NCBI RefSeq assembly: GCF_001467025.1
Contig: NZ_LNXV01000003.1
Location: 62,001-126,000 of the forward strand
Source of the DNA: Legionella brunensis
Lineage (GTDB): Bacteria > Pseudomonadota > Gammaproteobacteria > Legionellales > Legionellaceae
Direction: 5' to 3'
DNA length: 64,000 nt
Each line of letters begins with the position of its first letter. Positions within the stretch are counted from its first letter, which is position 1. The notes beneath the pieces were generated by a model. That model was not told the origin of the DNA. It was given only the letters and a program-made list of their open reading frames with translations, and searched no databases. Made by a program: the position numbers and the translations under genes. Positions 61,119 through 64,000 of the stretch are shown piece by piece.

Positions 61119-63809
61119 CTAATGCGCTTCATCCCAATCATGACCGATACCAATTGAAACTTGTAGTGGCACGGATAATTTCACGGCATGTTCCATTAAC
61201 TCACGGATAGTGTGAGTCGTTGCATCCACGTAATCTTGATGTACCTCAAAAACCAGTTCGTCGTGAACCTGCATGATCATTCTTGAATAGGGTATTTGTT
61301 GGGTTGTCTGCCATTTGGCAATGGCTAACATGGCTTTTTTGATAATATCGGCAGCAGTGCCTTGCATAGGAGCATTAATTGCCATTCTTTCCGCTGCTTT
61401 TTGGCGAACCATATTGCGTGTATTAATTTCGGGTAAGTGAAGACGACGGCCAAAAAGTGTTTCTACATAACCCTGCTGATGAGCTTGATGACGAGTGCGC
61501 TCCATGTATTCAAGAACCCCAGGGTAGCGTTTAAAATAAGAGTCCATATAATTCTGGGCGTCTTGTCGTTCGATTCCCAATTGTTTGGCTAATCCAAAAG
61601 CGGACATGCCATAAATCAAACCAAAATTAATCGCTTTGGAGCGACGGCGTTGTTCATGGCTGACCTTGTCTAGTGGAACCTGAAAAATTTCGCTCGCTGT
61701 GGCTGCATGAATATCCCATCCCATAGTAAACGCTTTAAGCAAATTTTCATCTTGAGAGAGGTGAGCCATAATACGAAGTTCAATCTGTGAATAATCTGCC
61801 GCTAAAAGTACATGTGCTGGTGGAGCAACAAAGGCTTTACGAATTAAACGACCCTCATCGTTGCGGATGGGAATATTTTGTAGATTAGGTTCACTCGAAG
61901 ATAATCGACCAGTTGCTGCCACGGCTTGGTTATAACTGGTATGTACGCGATGAGTAATTGAATTAATGCATTTAGGTAGGGCATCAATGTAGGTGCTTAC
62001 CAATTTACTTAAACTGCGGTACTCCAGAATGACTGCGGGTAAGCGATAATCAAAGGCTAACTCTTGTAAAACCGATTCAGCGGTTGACGGTTGGCCTGTA
62101 GGTGTTTTGCTAAACACAGGTAATTTTAAGTCATCAAAAAGAATTTCTTGCAGTTGTTTGGGTGAGTTTAAATTAAAAGTCTTCCCAGCTAGTTCAACTG
62201 CCTCTCGTTCAAGCTCAATCATTCGCGATTTCAATCGTTCCCCATGTTTTGCAAGCGTTTCTTCATCAATGAGAACTCCTTTAAATTCCATCTCTGCAAG
62301 AACAGGGAGCAAGGGCATTTCAATTTCCTGCAATACTTTTCTTACGCCTTCATCAAGCAAGGAGTAAAGTTTGTTATGCAATTTTAAGGAAACGTCGGCA
62401 GCCCCTGCTGCATAGGGGGCTGCCTGCTCTACGGTAATTCGGTCAAATGGTAACTGTTTTGCACCCTTACCAGCAATGTCTTCATAACCGATAACTTTAT
62501 GGCCTAAATATTTTAAAGCGAGTGAATCTCTATCATGCTTGCTGGCATTACTGTTTAGCACATAAGACTCAAGCATAATATCAAAAGCAATTCCTTTTAA
62601 ATTAATATCATGTTTCTTTAATACATTGTAATCGTATTTTAAATTGTGACCAATTTTGCTGATTTGCGGATTCTCTAGAATTGGTTTTAAAGCCGCCAAT
62701 ACTCCTTCGCGAGATAACTGCATGCTGTTATCCTTATGAGCAAAAGGAATATAAACAGGTTTGTCTTCCTCTATGGCAAGACCAATGCCAATGATTTCTG
62801 CATCGAGTGAAGCTCTATTATCCGTTTCAATATTCATGCAAAATGTAGCACAAGAATGCAATTGCGTCAGAAACTCGGTAAATTGGTTTTCTGAATTAAT
62901 AATAGAAAAATTGCTTGAGGAGAGAAGAGATTGTGGCTGGTTCGCCATATCGTTTTCTTCTTCACCTAATAGTTCTTTTAGCCAGGTTTTAAATTCCATT
63001 TCGCGTGTTAAAGCAATAAGTCGTTCGCGGTTTGCTTTCTTGCTAGCTAAATCGGACAGGGTCAGCGGCAAACTCACGTCAGTTTTTATGGTTACCAAGC
63101 GTTTGGACAATGGTAAATGAGATAAACTTTCGCGTAAGTACTCGCCAATTTTGCCCCCGATATTGGTGGCATTATTGATTAAATTATCCAGCGTTTGATA
63201 TTCCTGTAACCACTTGGCAGCAGTTTTAGGACCACATTTAGTGACACCAGGAATGTTATCCACACTGTCACCGACGAGCGTTAGGTAATCAATAATTTGA
63301 GCAGGACTTACCCCAAATTTATTCTTCACTCCCTCGACATCAAGCACCTGATTGGTCATGGTATTTACTAAGGTGACATGTTCGTTCACCAGTTGTGCCA
63401 TGTCCTTGTCACTGGTAGAAATCAATACCGACTGTCCTTGTGTCGTGGCCCAGTGTGCCAGTGTGCCAATGACATCGTCTGCTTCAACACCTTTGATAAT
63501 CAGGAGAGGTAATCCCATCGCTTCTAATAAAACCATTAATGGCTGAAATTGACAACTTAAGTCATCAGGCATGGGAGCTCGATGAGCTTTATATTCTGGA
63601 TACCACTCATCTCTAAAGGTTTTTCCTTTAGCATCAAAGATTACCGCAATTTGCGTAGGGTTATAATCTTTGATCAATCGCTTAACCATGTTGGCTACTC
63701 CATATACGGCTCCTGTTGGCTGCCCCTTCGAAGTGGTTAGCGGAGGGAGCGCGTGAAAAGCGCGAAAGAAGTAGGAAGAACCATCAATTAGGATCAGCGG
63801 TGCGGTCAT
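61119..63809 (-). CDS. polA: DNA polymerase I
   Basis: The 896-aa repair and Okazaki-fragment polymerase. Residues 1-290 form the 5'-nuclease (LIDGSSYFFRAFHALPPL, SDKDMAQLV, VGDSVDNIPGV). The polymerase domain is intact: SQIELRIMAHLS, RRRSKAINFGLIYGMSAFGLA and QVHDELVFE. The 3'-5' exonuclease core looks degenerate: Exo I reads NIETD (N326 where E. coli has catalytic D355), and Exo III reads YAAGAAD (A470 at the D501 position), while Exo II KYDYNVL keeps its aspartate. Proofreading is therefore probably weak or absent. Its start shares one base with the stop of the upstream lpxD. Confidence 0.96.
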   Translation of the reverse strand: MTAPLILIDGSSYFFRAFHALPPLTTSKGQPTGAVYGVANMVKRLIKDYNPTQIAVIFDAKGKTFRDEWYPEYKAHRAPMPDDLSCQFQPLMVLLEAMGLPLLIIKGVEADDVIGTLAHWATTQGQSVLISTSDKDMAQLVNEHVTLVNTMTNQVLDVEGVKNKFGVSPAQIIDYLTLVGDSVDNIPGVTKCGPKTAAKWLQEYQTLDNLINNATNIGGKIGEYLRESLSHLPLSKRLVTIKTDVSLPLTLSDLASKKANRERLIALTREMEFKTWLKELLGEEENDMANQPQSLLSSSNFSIINSENQFTEFLTQLHSCATFCMNIETDNRASLDAEIIGIGLAIEEDKPVYIPFAHKDNSMQLSREGVLAALKPILENPQISKIGHNLKYDYNVLKKHDINLKGIAFDIMLESYVLNSNASKHDRDSLALKYLGHKVIGYEDIAGKGAKQLPFDRITVEQAAPYAAGAADVSLKLHNKLYSLLDEGVRKVLQEIEMPLLPVLAEMEFKGVLIDEETLAKHGERLKSRMIELEREAVELAGKTFNLNSPKQLQEILFDDLKLPVFSKTPTGQPSTAESVLQELAFDYRLPAVILEYRSLSKLVSTYIDALPKCINSITHRVHTSYNQAVAATGRLSSSEPNLQNIPIRNDEGRLIRKAFVAPPAHVLLAADYSQIELRIMAHLSQDENLLKAFTMGWDIHAATASEIFQVPLDKVSHEQRRRSKAINFGLIYGMSAFGLAKQLGIERQDAQNYMDSYFKRYPGVLEYMERTRHQAHQQGYVETLFGRRLHLPEINTRNMVRQKAAERMAINAPMQGTAADIIKKAMLAIAKWQTTQQIPYSRMIMQVHDELVFEVHQDYVDATTHTIRELMEHAVKLSVPLQVSIGIGHDWDEAH

Positions 63810-64000
63810 TAGTCGGTCTCTTGTTGTGCTAAGCGTTGACTGAGTTCGTCAACTTTTTCGCTTAAATTTTTCAAATTTTTACGCATCAAAGGAATACGTG
63901 TTACAGATAATTCCTGCTCAATAGCCTTGTCTCTGGGACGAGCAGGGCTACCTAAATAAACGTTACCTTGTTTCAGATGCTTTTTGGGTGGGACGCCAGC
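63809..64000 (-). CDS. lpxD: UDP-3-O-acylglucosamine N-acyltransferase LpxD, C-terminal end
   Basis: The last 63 codons of a frame that enters from the right edge. It reads [21 protein letters not shown] and ends in a charged helix ([18 protein letters not shown]). This fits the end of an LpxD protein: the last turns of the hexapeptide beta-helix followed by the C-terminal helical tail. LpxD adds the N-linked acyl chain in lipid A synthesis. The identification rests on this fragment only; other hexapeptide acyltransferases are possible. Confidence 0.6.
   Translation of the reverse strand, partial: AGVPPKKHLKQGNVYLGSPARPRDKAIEQELSVTRIPLMRKNLKNLSEKVDELSQRLAQQETD

Noticed and set aside
1-64000. 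tRNA, rRNA, CRISPR, prophage or insertion-sequence genes.
   Set aside because: Intergenic regions were read on both strands for T-loop motifs, regular repeats and transposase or integrase frames; none was found.

Overview
The window is a stretch of gammaproteobacterial chromosome, most likely Legionella or a close relative (inference). The reasons are the low-GC base composition, the mix of core genes with gammaproteobacterial gene order (ubiE-ubiJ-ubiB-tatA-tatB, parB-parA-rsmG-mnmG, rppH-ptsP-lgt-thyA, rnfB-nth), a caa3-type oxidase cluster, and several orphan genes for charged proteins with acidic tails, the usual look of Dot/Icm substrate candidates. No phage, insertion sequence, CRISPR array, tRNA or rRNA gene was recognised.

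0-7 kb: the end of an outer-membrane efflux factor gene and a 140-bp inverted-repeat element; an Lrp/AsnC regulator; then a leucine operon whose first gene is an in-frame fusion of 2-isopropylmalate synthase (without its leucine-sensing domain) to a branched-chain aminotransferase, followed by leuC, leuD, leuB and an FMN reductase gene. 7-15 kb: ubiquinone genes ubiE, ubiJ and ubiB run into tatA and tatB; then an MFS transporter, a DUF1841 protein, an orphan membrane protein, a divergent LysE/ArgO exporter and ArgP-like regulator, and a lone Rieske ferredoxin.

15-22 kb: a respiratory cluster with a tetraheme cytochrome c, coxB (with fused cytochrome c), coxA, ctaG and coxC, punctuated by two strong hairpins. 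22-26 kb: parB, parA, rsmG and mnmG. 26-41 kb: core genes (queC, metG, rnfB-like, nth, glmU, ansA) alternate with orphan genes for a 714-aa multi-membrane/coiled-coil protein, a small membrane protein, a 596-aa protein with three LDPxxVI motifs, and two soluble proteins; a double-length VUT-family transporter also lies here.

41-47 kb: rppH-ptsP-tauE-lgt-thyA, tightly packed. 47-53 kb: accessory genes, including a 255-aa protein with an SGHY motif like that of plant IQM proteins, an 82-aa protein with an N-myristoylation-like start, a membrane PAS/GAF/GGDEF cyclase, a YhhN protein and a methyltransferase. 53-64 kb: a thioesterase and priA; a pterin group (a PTPS-fold protein without the catalytic cysteine, a COG1565 methyltransferase, and divergent folM); an intergenic region with three perfect DnaA boxes; a tRNA-dihydrouridine synthase; a small helical protein; a GT2-GtrA glycosyltransferase; polA, whose proofreading site looks degenerate; and the end of lpxD.

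The most unusual items are the LeuA-IlvE fusion, the atypical PTPS-like protein beside folM, the DnaA-box cluster, the degenerate PolA exonuclease motifs and the orphan effector-like proteins. No single wholly new multi-gene system could be demonstrated from sequence alone.
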